The notes below the pieces were generated by a model. It did no database searches, was not told where the DNA came from, and saw only the letters and a program-made list of their open reading frames with translations. Made by a program: the position numbers and the translations under genes. A stretch of DNA of 64,000 bases from Candidatus Binatia bacterium (lineage in GTDB: Bacteria > Desulfobacterota > Binatia > UBA1149 > JAJCZL01): NCBI GenBank assembly GCA_028278325.1, contig JANQEO010000072.1:35319-99318 (forward strand). Direction: 5' to 3'. Shown one piece after another: positions 8,888 through 17,167 of this stretch; position 1 is the stretch's first letter; each line of letters starts with the position of its first letter.

Positions 8888-9751
8888 ATGCCGATCGATG
8901 TTGATGCCGTTCTCGGCAAGGAGTTGACGCCAACCGACTTCGAATGGGCCGAGAAGGACCTGATTCTGTATGCCCTCGGCCTCGGTGTGGGCGTGGGGGC
9001 CTCGCCTGTCGACGACACGGTGTTGCAGTACACCTACGAGAACAGCCTCAAGGCCATTCCTACCTTTGGAGTGATTCCGACGTTTTCGTGCCTCGGCGGC
9101 TTGTTCGGGATGCCGGGCATGGAGATCAACCCGATGATGCTGCTGCATGGAGAACAGTATCTCGAGATTCTTTGCGACGAGATCCCTACGCGGGCCAAGA
9201 CCGTCAACAACGCCCGGATCAGCCATATCTACGACAAAGGCAAAGGCGCTCTGGTCATACTGGAGACGGATACGTCGACCAAAGAGGGCCAACCTCTGTT
9301 CAAGAACGAGTACTCGCTATTTATCAGAGGTGAAGGAGGCTTCGGTGGCGAAGCCGGCCCCGCGCCGGGCAACGAGCCGCCGGAGCGAGAGCCCGATGCC
9401 AGCGTCGCGTATCCCACCCTGGAGCATCAAGCCATCATCTACCGGCTCAGCGGTGACTTGAACCCCCTGCACATCGACCCTCAGATGGCGGCGGTCGGCG
9501 GCTTCGAGCGGCCGATACTCCATGGTCTGTGCACTTTCGGAAACGTCGGCCGCGCGGTCATTGAAGCGTTCTGCGACAACGAGCCGAAGCGCTTCCGTTC
9601 CATCAAGGCACGCTTCGCGAGCCCGGTCATGCCGGGAGAGACGATAGTGACCGATATGTGGAAGGTATCGGACAACGAGATCATCGTGAACGCCAGGCTC
9701 AAGGAACGCGAAGCCGATGTCGTCAAGAACGCAAAGGTAACGATCGCCTAA
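8888..9751 (+). CDS. MaoC-type (R)-specific enoyl-CoA hydratase 2
   Basis: The 287-residue product has a double hot-dog fold. The C-terminal half carries the hydratase 2 motif: Asp190, Asn192 and His195 in SGDLNPLHIDP, then GFERPILHG. The N-terminal half (VLQYTYENS..., IPTFGVI) matches the degenerate substrate-binding hot dog of MFE-2 hydratases. It should hydrate trans-2-enoyl-CoA to (3R)-hydroxyacyl-CoA, feeding the SDR encoded just upstream. I chose ATG 8888 because AAGGAG lies 8 bases upstream; the longer frame from 8738 overlaps the SDR gene and runs through the stem-loop. It is followed by the TetR gene after 2 bases. Confidence 0.9.
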   Translation: MPIDVDAVLGKELTPTDFEWAEKDLILYALGLGVGVGASPVDDTVLQYTYENSLKAIPTFGVIPTFSCLGGLFGMPGMEINPMMLLHGEQYLEILCDEIPTRAKTVNNARISHIYDKGKGALVILETDTSTKEGQPLFKNEYSLFIRGEGGFGGEAGPAPGNEPPEREPDASVAYPTLEHQAIIYRLSGDLNPLHIDPQMAAVGGFERPILHGLCTFGNVGRAVIEAFCDNEPKRFRSIKARFASPVMPGETIVTDMWKVSDNEIIVNARLKEREADVVKNAKVTIA

Positions 9752-9753
9752 CC

Positions 9754-10404
9754 GTGCCGCCTGCGGGCAAGATCGGCCAGCGTCCTGTTCGCACCCGCAA
9801 TCGCGAACAGACGGTCACGGCGATTCTCGACAGCGCCGAGTCGCTACTGGATCGCAAGGGACCCGACGGATTCGGCCTCGCGGAACTCGGCCGCGAGGCC
9901 GGCGTCTCTTTCGGCCTGATCCACCACTACTTCGGCGGCAAAGAAGGCCTCCTGCGGGCCGTGCTGCAGCGTACGCTGCGCAACCTCGGCCGTGAGATCC
10001 GAGGACTGCAGTCCGACGGCACTTTCTGGCGGAGGGACTCTCCGGCAGTCGGGTTGATCTTCGATACTTTCTCCCGGCATCCCGGCATCCCCCGCCTGCT
10101 CGCATGGGGCCTGCTGACCGGTCTCATCCTTCCCAGCAAGGACGGAGGCGAAGTAGCCGACAATCTCGAGGAAGACCGAGCCGCTATCGAAAGGATGCTG
10201 GTTCGCTTCACCGAGGACACACCGGGCACTTCCAGGGATGACGCCGCCGCCATGGCCGCGCTGCTGATCAGTGCGGTGCTCGGTTTCAATCTGCTCAGGC
10301 CCATGCTCGTCGAGGGCTTCGGGTGGGACGAAGACGGCGACAAGGCGCTGCGGGAGCAGTTGGTACGAGCAATGGCCGGGTTGGCCTCAGCGGGCAGGGC
10401 TTGA
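9754..10404 (+). CDS. TetR/AcrR-family transcriptional regulator
   Basis: The 216-residue product has a TetR helix-turn-helix at residues 18-64 (TVTAILDSAESLL, LAELGREAGVSFGLIHHYFGGKEGLL). A variable helical ligand-binding domain follows. GTG 9754 lies 2 bases after the hydratase stop codon, which argues for translational coupling; the longer frame from 9658 lies wholly inside the hydratase gene. As the last gene of the SDR-MaoC operon it probably senses an acyl-CoA or related metabolite and represses this block, as FadR/KstR-type TetR proteins do. No operator palindrome could be identified confidently. Confidence 0.88.
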   Translation: MPPAGKIGQRPVRTRNREQTVTAILDSAESLLDRKGPDGFGLAELGREAGVSFGLIHHYFGGKEGLLRAVLQRTLRNLGREIRGLQSDGTFWRRDSPAVGLIFDTFSRHPGIPRLLAWGLLTGLILPSKDGGEVADNLEEDRAAIERMLVRFTEDTPGTSRDDAAAMAALLISAVLGFNLLRPMLVEGFGWDEDGDKALREQLVRAMAGLASAGRA

Positions 10405-10459
10405 TCCCCCACGCCCCGTTTCTTGTCGGCCGTAGCAGCTTGTCCTAGACTCATCGTCA

Positions 10460-11350
10460 ATGACGTCACCTGCGCAAGAACTCCCCCTCCCCGCGCAGGA
10501 CTTTCTGGCGCGAAGCTGTCCACTGTGCGGCTCGGGCGCCAGTTCGATCGTCGCGGAGTTTCCGGAGCTGACCTGGGTGCGCTGCACCTGCGGGCTCGTC
10601 TACAAGCGCAGTCAGAGAGCCATGAAAGAACACGCCGTCGATATCGGTGATACCGGCTTCAAGCCCGGCGCGGCGCGAAGACCCTACACCACCCGTACTC
10701 CTCGGAGGGTCGCCAAGTCGAGACACCAAATACTCGACCTTCTCAATCATGCGGCGCCCGGGCCCCTTCTCGATATCGGATGCTCTCTCGGATACACGCT
10801 GACCGCCGCGCGGCAGTTGGGCCTCCAAGCGACCGGCGCCGACATCAGTCAACGTGCGGTGGATGCGTGCCGTGCTATGGGTTTCCGCGCCGAGCGCGGC
10901 ACCCTAGAGTCTTTGCCGTTCGAAGACTCCTCCTTCCAACTCGTCGTCATGAAGCACGTCTTCGAACACACGCCCCGTCCCCGTGAGGCGGCTTCCGAAG
11001 TGCGTAGGGTACTCAAGCCCGGCGGCGGCCTGTTCATCGCGGTACCGGACGCGAACAACCGCAAGGCCGCCAAGCATCCGCAGTCCAGCCGGCACTACCT
11101 GCCGGGCGTTCACGGCCGTCAGCACTTCATAGACTACACGCCGGCGACTTTGTCTCGGTTGCTCGTGGAGGAAGGGTTCACCGTTACCAAGACCCATCCC
11201 CACCTCGTGCACAAGAGAGCCACCCTCCCGACGAAAGGGCTTCAGGCAGCCTTCGCCCCCGTTCGGGCCGTTGGCCAGGCCGTCGCCTCCGGCTTCGGCC
11301 TTCGGAAGGAATTCTGGATGGTCGCGTTACGCCCCGAGTCCCGCGACTGA
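10460..11350 (+). CDS. Class I SAM-dependent methyltransferase with N-terminal zinc-ribbon-like segment
   Basis: The product has 296 residues. The N-terminus contains CPLCG and CTCG pairs about 20 residues apart, resembling a small zinc ribbon. Residues about 95-200 form a Methyltransf_11 domain: LLDIGCSLGYTL for SAM binding, ADISQRAVDACR, then KHVFEHTPRPREA and LKPGGGLFIAVPD. This arrangement resembles methyltransferases of surface-glycan and secondary-metabolite clusters, where the substrate is often a sugar or lipid. The substrate here is unknown. It lies after the TetR gene in the same direction and converges on the acyl-CoA dehydrogenase at 11361. Confidence 0.85.
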   Translation: MTSPAQELPLPAQDFLARSCPLCGSGASSIVAEFPELTWVRCTCGLVYKRSQRAMKEHAVDIGDTGFKPGAARRPYTTRTPRRVAKSRHQILDLLNHAAPGPLLDIGCSLGYTLTAARQLGLQATGADISQRAVDACRAMGFRAERGTLESLPFEDSSFQLVVMKHVFEHTPRPREAASEVRRVLKPGGGLFIAVPDANNRKAAKHPQSSRHYLPGVHGRQHFIDYTPATLSRLLVEEGFTVTKTHPHLVHKRATLPTKGLQAAFAPVRAVGQAVASGFGLRKEFWMVALRPESRD

Positions 11351-11360
11351 GCGCTGTCCG

Positions 11361-12533
11361 TCAGTCTTGGTCGGGTTCGGCCAGACCCATCATGCGGGCG
11401 AGGATGAGCTTCATCACCTCGTTGGATCCGGCGTAGATAGGCATCGCCCTGACATCGACGAAGTCGCGCGAAACGTCGTACTCGCGCATGTAGCCGTAAC
11501 CGCCATGCAGTTGCACGGCTTCGTAGGCTACGCGGTTGGAAAGATCGCTGAGCCACCACTTCGCCATCGATACACGGCGGGTGATGTCGTCGCCGGCAAC
11601 GAACTCGTCGATGACGGCGTCAAGGAAGGTCCTGCCCATCTCCGTCTCAGTAGCCAGCTCCACGAGCTTGAAGGCATTGTGCTGATATGTGCCGACAGGA
11701 CGACCGAACACCCTCCTTTCCTTCACATAGGGCAGAGTCTTGTCGAGGATCTGCTCGGCCGCGGTCTGGGCCGCGATCGAGATCATCAACCTCTCCCTCT
11801 GCAGGTTCTGCATCAAATACCTGAAGCCGTGGCCTTCCTCGCCGAGTAGATACGCAGCCGGCACGCGGCAGTCTTCGAAGAATATCTCCGCCGTGTCCTG
11901 GCAATGCTGGCCCATCTTCTCCAACTGCCGTGACTTCACGAAGCCGGGGCGCCCGGCATCCACGGCGAGAAGACTGACCCCGGTGTGAGCAGGTTCGGCA
12001 GCAGGCTCCGTCTTCGCCACCACCACGATCAGATCGCACTCCATCCCGTTGGAGATGAAGGTCTTCTGTCCATTAATGACGTACTCGTCGCCGTCTCGCA
12101 CCGCCGTGGTTCGGATCGCGGCGAGGTCGGACCCCGCACCCGGCTCCGTCATCCCGATGGCGGTCAGCACTTCGCCGCTCGTACAGCCGCGCAGCCAGTC
12201 CCCACGGAGCTCGGGCCTGGCAAGCTGCTCTATGTAGGGCACGGTGATGTCGGCGTGGACGGCGAAGCCGGTTTGCAGTCCCATGTGACCGGTTCTCCCG
12301 AGCTCTTCCGTCAGGACTACCGAGAACCCGAACTCGGCCGCGCTACCGCCGTATTCTTCGTCGAGCCACGGACAGAGATATCCGTGCCGGCCCATCGCCA
12401 GCCAGAACTCACGCGGCACGCACTGGTTTCGCTCCCACTCGGGCAGATGCGGAACCACCTCGCTGGCGAGAAAGGCCCGAAACGTCTGTCGAAACGCCTC
12501 GACGTCGGCAGTCAGGTACGCGGGCTTCGGCAT
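11361..12533 (-). CDS. Acyl-CoA dehydrogenase
   Basis: The 390-residue flavoprotein has the standard acyl-CoA dehydrogenase order: helical N-terminus, FAD-binding segment AIGMTEPGAGSDL, INGQKTFISNG, and the C-terminal helical domain with QLHGGYGYMREY. It should oxidise acyl-CoA to trans-2-enoyl-CoA and pass electrons to ETF. The downstream partner is the LLM oxidoreductase, whose ORF begins 13 bases away upstream on the same strand at 12547. Substrate chain length or branching cannot be judged from sequence. Three other acyl-CoA-handling oxidoreductase genes lie in the window (19458, 21469 and this one as a pair-like set), so differing specificities are likely. Confidence 0.92.
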   Translation of the reverse strand: MPKPAYLTADVEAFRQTFRAFLASEVVPHLPEWERNQCVPREFWLAMGRHGYLCPWLDEEYGGSAAEFGFSVVLTEELGRTGHMGLQTGFAVHADITVPYIEQLARPELRGDWLRGCTSGEVLTAIGMTEPGAGSDLAAIRTTAVRDGDEYVINGQKTFISNGMECDLIVVVAKTEPAAEPAHTGVSLLAVDAGRPGFVKSRQLEKMGQHCQDTAEIFFEDCRVPAAYLLGEEGHGFRYLMQNLQRERLMISIAAQTAAEQILDKTLPYVKERRVFGRPVGTYQHNAFKLVELATETEMGRTFLDAVIDEFVAGDDITRRVSMAKWWLSDLSNRVAYEAVQLHGGYGYMREYDVSRDFVDVRAMPIYAGSNEVMKLILARMMGLAEPDQD

Positions 12534-12546
12534 GAGGTCCCTGCCG

Positions 12547-13380
12547 TCAGCCGATGAAACCGGCCAGCTTGTCCATCATGGGAAGCACGTCGTCGGCGCC
12601 TTTCGAGGGCAGGAAGAATATGCAGCGCTCCGCGCCGGCGTCCTCATACCGCGCTATCGCGTCCTTGTCCGGCATGGTGCCGAAGATCGTGATGCTCAAG
12701 CTATCGGGGTCACGACCGGCTTCTTCGGCCATGGCACGCATCTGCGGGATATGTTCGATGACCTCATCGCGTATTCCGATCGGCATCCACCCGTCGCAGT
12801 AACGGACTGCCCGCTTGAGGGCCCACGGCGCGGCTCCGCCTATGAGTATGGGCGGATACGGTTTCTGCTTGGGCTTGGGGTTCGAAAAGATTGGATCGAA
12901 GTCTACGAACTCGCCGTGATACTCGGCCTGGTCGTTCGTCCAGATCTCCTTCATGGCTTCGACTCTTTCGCGAAGGACCTTCCACCGGCGCTTGAAGTCG
13001 GTGCCGTGGTTTCTCATCTCCTCGACGTTCCAACCTCCACCGATACCGAAGATGAAACGGCCGTCGGAAAGATGATCGAGCGTGGCAACCTTCTTGGCCA
13101 AGACGATGGGATCGTGTTCGATGACAAGGCAGATCCCCGCCCCGACGATGAGCTTGGTCGTGGCCTGCGCCGCCATCCCTAACGCGACGAACAGATCGTA
13201 GGTGTCGTAGTACTCCTGTGGAAGATCCGCGCCGCCGGGCCACGGTGATTCACGGCTGGCGGGAATGTGCGTGTGCTCGGGAAACCATAGAGATTCGAAG
13301 CCGCGCTCCTCTGCGGCCACGCCCAGCTCGGCGGGGGTCATGGTGTAAGTCGTCGGGAATATGATCAGTCCGTACTTCAT
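12547..13380 (-). CDS. LLM-class F420-dependent oxidoreductase
   Basis: The 277-residue TIM-barrel protein has the family hallmarks MKYGLIIFPTTY, SLWFPEHTHIP, a mid segment FGIGGGWNVEEM, and IIGGAAPWAL-like glycine-rich strands. The GxGGGWN motif is typical of F420-dependent LLM reductases related to Rv2161c-type proteins. AAGGAGG lies upstream of ATG 13380. It runs in the same direction as, and 13 bases upstream of, the acyl-CoA dehydrogenase. This and the gene at 4454 suggest that the host makes coenzyme F420, although no F420 biosynthesis gene is in the window. Confidence 0.85.
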   Translation of the reverse strand: MKYGLIIFPTTYTMTPAELGVAAEERGFESLWFPEHTHIPASRESPWPGGADLPQEYYDTYDLFVALGMAAQATTKLIVGAGICLVIEHDPIVLAKKVATLDHLSDGRFIFGIGGGWNVEEMRNHGTDFKRRWKVLRERVEAMKEIWTNDQAEYHGEFVDFDPIFSNPKPKQKPYPPILIGGAAPWALKRAVRYCDGWMPIGIRDEVIEHIPQMRAMAEEAGRDPDSLSITIFGTMPDKDAIARYEDAGAERCIFFLPSKGADDVLPMMDKLAGFIG

Positions 13381-13521
13381 GGCTTCGTACGAGCCTCCTT
13401 GTCGCGCGCTCAGTCGGGTGAAATCTACGGTAGCGGCGTGACGAAAACAAAGGCGCTGCGTTCCGGGCCAGCGCTCGACTTTGCACCTGGTTTTGAGCCA
13501 CGATGATCGAGAGGTGCTTCG

Positions 13522-14376
13522 ATGAACATCAACGGAGAGCCGGTATACGTAGGGCGTGACTTCGGAGGACGAGAGGTCGAGCTGACTGCCGAGTTGGTAG
13601 ACGGTTACTGTCGAGCTCTGGACGAACGCCTACCTCTATATGATGAGACCGTGCCCGCGCTGCTCCTCTACAACGAATGCTACCGGGAACTGGACTGGTA
13701 CCTGGCCAATATCTACGGAAACCTCCATGCACGTCAGGAGTGGGAGCTCTACCGTGCCATGCCGGTCGGCTCCAAGGTCACCACGAGAGGCTTCATCCGC
13801 GATCGCTACCGCAAGCGTGGCCGTGACTATGTCGTCAAGGAGACATGGACCCTGGACGAGCAAGGCCGTCTCGCAACCCGTGGGCTGACCCACCAGAGCT
13901 TTCTCGTCGACGAAGGAGCACGTGCCAAGAGCGAGACGGTGGTAGACAAGGACCGGGCCCATGAAGCGGGGCGTCGGTTCGAAATGGGCGGCGGCGATGG
14001 GGACGTGATCGAATCGGCCCCCAAGCACGTCAGTGAAGAGATGTGCATGGCGTTCTCCGGCCCCGGCGAGAACTACCACACCAACCGTGAGGCCGCGCGT
14101 GCCTTCGGGTTTCCCGACATCGTCGTGCAGGGAATGCTGCCGATCTGCGTTCTGTCGGAGCTCCTGACTCGCGACTACGGCGAAGGATGGTTGGCCGGCG
14201 GAAAGATGGACGTCAGGCTGGTCAACGTCCTGTGGGGAGAGGAGACCGTAAGCGCCAGGGCCCAGCTGCGCGAGGAGGTGCCCGAAGCCGGACGGACCCG
14301 CGTGCACTTCGACGCCTGGGTCGAAAAGTCCGACGGCACCAAGGTGATCGTCGGACAGGCCAGCGCGTTGCGTTAG
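13522..14376 (+). CDS. MaoC/FAS1-like hot-dog dehydratase
   Basis: The 284-residue product resembles two-hot-dog dehydratases. The N-terminal half contains VGRDFGGREVELTAELVDGYC, as in the FAS1 dehydratase N-terminal family. The C-terminal half has GENYHTNREAARAFGFPDIVVQG, which corresponds to the MaoC motif, but the usual catalytic Asp is replaced around NYHTN: only the His is clearly retained. It may be a dehydratase, a hydratase of unusual substrates or a thioesterase-like protein. It is monocistronic here and divergent from the LLM gene. Family placement is good; the reaction is uncertain. Confidence 0.75.
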   Translation: MNINGEPVYVGRDFGGREVELTAELVDGYCRALDERLPLYDETVPALLLYNECYRELDWYLANIYGNLHARQEWELYRAMPVGSKVTTRGFIRDRYRKRGRDYVVKETWTLDEQGRLATRGLTHQSFLVDEGARAKSETVVDKDRAHEAGRRFEMGGGDGDVIESAPKHVSEEMCMAFSGPGENYHTNREAARAFGFPDIVVQGMLPICVLSELLTRDYGEGWLAGGKMDVRLVNVLWGEETVSARAQLREEVPEAGRTRVHFDAWVEKSDGTKVIVGQASALR

Positions 14377-14440
14377 ATTGCACCCCCATTGTGGGGCCGC
14401 ACATTTCCACCTTGAATGCAGCCGTTTCGCCCTGTAAATA

Positions 14441-14492
14441 GGGCTGGCGGGGGGAGTTGAACGCACGACCTCACACCGGACTCACAATCAGG
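14441..14492 (-). other. tRNA-like 3'-half remnant (His-type anticodon loop)
   Basis: On the minus strand this stretch reads like the 3' half of a tRNA. A seven-base loop TTGTGAG (14487-14481, anticodon GTG, with U33 and purine 37) is followed by a 3' arm, a variable region and GTGCG-TTCAACT-CCCCC. The last is a T-arm-like element with only three of five pairs intact. No matching D-arm or 5' acceptor strand lies upstream. It therefore cannot be a working tRNA and may be an old integration scar. A perfect GCCCT/AGGGC inverted repeat (14429-14444) abuts it. Confidence 0.3.
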
Positions 14493-14541
14493 TTAGGCTG
14501 AGTCCCGGCCCCTCGGAGCCGCGTAGAATAAGGAGACCCCC

Positions 14542-17019
14542 ATGGCCGCATCCCCCATATCAGTCCCGGTCCCGGCGTATGCTCGTCTTGCCTTCGCCAT
14601 CGGCGCGCTCGCACTGCTGTTCAGCGCGGCCCCCCAAGCCGTCGCGCACGACGACGAGCACCACCGTCTCAAGGGAAGCAGGCTCACCATCAAGAGCCAG
14701 TTCGGGGGCGGCAACGCGAACAAGTTCAAATTCAAGGTGAAGGACGAGTTCTCGATCGGCGACATCTCCTTGATCGATCCGCGCAGCTCACACACCAGCG
14801 TCAGCGTCAGAGACCGCAGCGGATCCGGAGGAGACACCAACGCGGTGCAACTCGACCCTGCCGGCTGGAGAATGATCGGCAAGGATACCGACATCAAGGG
14901 ATGGAAGTACAAGGGTGATATCAGCCTGCCGAGCTCGGGGGGCGTGCGCAGCATCGTGCTCAAGGGCCCACGGGGATCCAAGGGAGGCAAGTTGGTGATC
15001 TCGGCAAAGGGCATTCATTGGCCGTTGTTGGGTGAGTTCGAACAAGAGCTGGTCGACGTCCAGCTTCACATCGATACGGAGACTTACTGCGCCGAGTTCT
15101 GCGACAGCACCAAGACGACTTGCGCCGTCGGTCAGAGCGCCGAGTTCAAGAAAAACGAGGTCGGTAAGGTCGTCGCCAAGGACGCCACCCGCGCGCCGGA
15201 GTGCGAACCTGTCTGCGGCAACGGCATCCTCGAGCTCGGCGAAGAGTGCGACGACGGTAACAATATAGAAAACGTGGAAGGCGACACCTGCAACAACTCA
15301 TGCGAGGGCTGCCTGCCCGAGGACGTCGACTTCGACTCGACTTTCGAGGGCATACAGGCGTTGATCTTCGACGACTCGACCTACAACTGCACCAATAGTG
15401 GCTGTCACGGCAACGGGACGAGTCCGTCGGGAGGCCTCGACCTTCGCAACGGCTTCTCGTACGCAAACCTGGTCAGTGTGCCGTCGCAGATCGACCCACA
15501 GACGGTGCGTGTATTCCCCGGCGATCAGGACCTGAGCATGCTCTACAACAAGATCGCCGCCAAGACCCTATTCCCTGACGGCCCGACGGTGCCGGGCTCG
15601 GTCATGCCGACCGTTGCCGCAACCGTGACGACCGCTCACCTCGAGGCGCTGCGTCTATGGATCAGGGGTGGTGCACCGGAGACCGGCGTGGTCGAAGGGA
15701 CAGCCGAACTGCTCGGCAGCTGCCTGCCGCAACCCGACCCGCTCAAGATCCCCCAGCCCGCCGTACCCGACCCCAATCTGGGCGCCCAGTTCGCCATGCC
15801 GGGCTATGATCTGCCGTCTCAATCCGAGACCGAGTTGTGCGTGCCTAGCTTCTACGACTTGCGTGGCACCGTCCCGGCGCAGTTCCTCGTCGATTGTCCG
15901 GGCGTTTTCCCCGGCACCAACGACGACGCGGATCCCTTGTCGGGCAAATGCTTTGCCTACAAGACTCACAACTTGTCACAGGATCCGCAGTCACATCACT
16001 CTATCGTTCACATCTATGCGGGGGCCTTCGATTACGACGATGCGGGCTGGGGCACATGGACCTGCTTCGGGGGCGCCAACGACGGCCTGGGCTGCGACCC
16101 GGCCGTTACGCCTACACAGTGCCCGGACGGCGTCTGTGGCGGCACCCCGAGAGAAGGCGCTGCTTGTCTCTCGACCCCGATCCCCTTCGGTCCATCCGAC
16201 TATGGCAACGCCAACAACAACGCTCCGACCTGGTCGGGCGCTCAGGAATCGACGGCCTTCATCAGCTTCCCCTCGGGTGTTTATCGTCTCCTGCCTTTGC
16301 GCGGCGTGATCGTGTGGAACTCTCACGCTTTCAATCTGACGAACACCGACATGGACATGGAGGCATGGATCAACGTCGAGTATACGGACGATCAACAGTT
16401 CGAGGCTCTGCAGTTGTTCAATACCGACTATATCTTCACGCAGTTGGTGCCGCCTTTCGAGAGCCGGGAGTACTGCGCCACGCACACCTTTGCGGAAGGA
16501 ACCCGGCTGTTCGAGATCAGCTCCCACGGCCACAGACACATGAAGCATTGGCGGTACTTCGATCCCCCCCAGACCCCGTGCGGCGACGGCGGCCCGGCGC
16601 CGTCTATCCCGTTGAGTGTGGGCCTGGCGACCGACCCGTCGTGCGTGCCGAGTGGCACCGAGTTCTACGCGAACTTCGACTACAGCGACGCGCTGAGGAT
16701 CGACTACGATCCTCCCAGGCATTTCACCGGATCGGTCGCCGACAGGACGATCAAGTTCTGCGCGCGGTTCAGCAACGGCGAAGATGAACCGGCCGATGTC
16801 AAAACCTGGTCGGGCTCTCCTTCTCCCCCTCTGGCGGGAGCGCCCGGCGGGCCGTGCAACGTCAGCGAAAGAGCCTGCATCGGCGGCACGCAACATGGCG
16901 AGCTGTGCTCGATCGCCGGATGCCCGGGAGGCGTATGCGATGCCTGTCCTCTGCGCGGCGGGATAACGACCGAGGACGAAATGTTCATCCCCATCGGCAC
17001 ATTCTACCTGGATCCCTGA
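14542..17019 (+). CDS. Secreted type II copper monooxygenase-like protein with Cys-rich repeat and CX4CH heme site
   Basis: The product has 825 residues. A signal peptide (about 1-35) is followed by an unnamed beta-rich domain (about 42-185) shared with two other proteins here. Next come one DUF4215 Cys-rich repeat (CGNG...EECDDGN, about 213-245) and a cytochrome-like stretch with C283-X4-C288-H289 and a possible axial Met in PGSVMP. The C-terminal half carries all expected ligands of PHM/dopamine-beta-hydroxylase-type enzymes: His485-His486, His595, His662-x-His664 and Met814 in EDEMF. It is probably a periplasmic or surface hydroxylase. AAGGAG precedes ATG 14542. The substrate and in vivo reductant are unknown; the heme may supply electrons in place of ascorbate. 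Confidence 0.78.
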   Translation: MAASPISVPVPAYARLAFAIGALALLFSAAPQAVAHDDEHHRLKGSRLTIKSQFGGGNANKFKFKVKDEFSIGDISLIDPRSSHTSVSVRDRSGSGGDTNAVQLDPAGWRMIGKDTDIKGWKYKGDISLPSSGGVRSIVLKGPRGSKGGKLVISAKGIHWPLLGEFEQELVDVQLHIDTETYCAEFCDSTKTTCAVGQSAEFKKNEVGKVVAKDATRAPECEPVCGNGILELGEECDDGNNIENVEGDTCNNSCEGCLPEDVDFDSTFEGIQALIFDDSTYNCTNSGCHGNGTSPSGGLDLRNGFSYANLVSVPSQIDPQTVRVFPGDQDLSMLYNKIAAKTLFPDGPTVPGSVMPTVAATVTTAHLEALRLWIRGGAPETGVVEGTAELLGSCLPQPDPLKIPQPAVPDPNLGAQFAMPGYDLPSQSETELCVPSFYDLRGTVPAQFLVDCPGVFPGTNDDADPLSGKCFAYKTHNLSQDPQSHHSIVHIYAGAFDYDDAGWGTWTCFGGANDGLGCDPAVTPTQCPDGVCGGTPREGAACLSTPIPFGPSDYGNANNNAPTWSGAQESTAFISFPSGVYRLLPLRGVIVWNSHAFNLTNTDMDMEAWINVEYTDDQQFEALQLFNTDYIFTQLVPPFESREYCATHTFAEGTRLFEISSHGHRHMKHWRYFDPPQTPCGDGGPAPSIPLSVGLATDPSCVPSGTEFYANFDYSDALRIDYDPPRHFTGSVADRTIKFCARFSNGEDEPADVKTWSGSPSPPLAGAPGGPCNVSERACIGGTQHGELCSIAGCPGGVCDACPLRGGITTEDEMFIPIGTFYLDP

Positions 17020-17167
17020 GGAGCAACGGAGGCCCAGCTCCCGACCCGACATCACCAGCACGACGAGACTTGGCGAACGCCATGCTCTCCGCCATGGCAA
17101 CACTATTTCCGCGGCTTCTCGCTGCCGAGAGCGCTAAGCTGGTAAGATACGGCTGGTAAGAGCCCCC

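Noticed and set aside
15991..17103. 370-residue minus-strand open frame
   Set aside because: Antisense to the copper monooxygenase-like gene, where the copper ligands confirm the plus strand.
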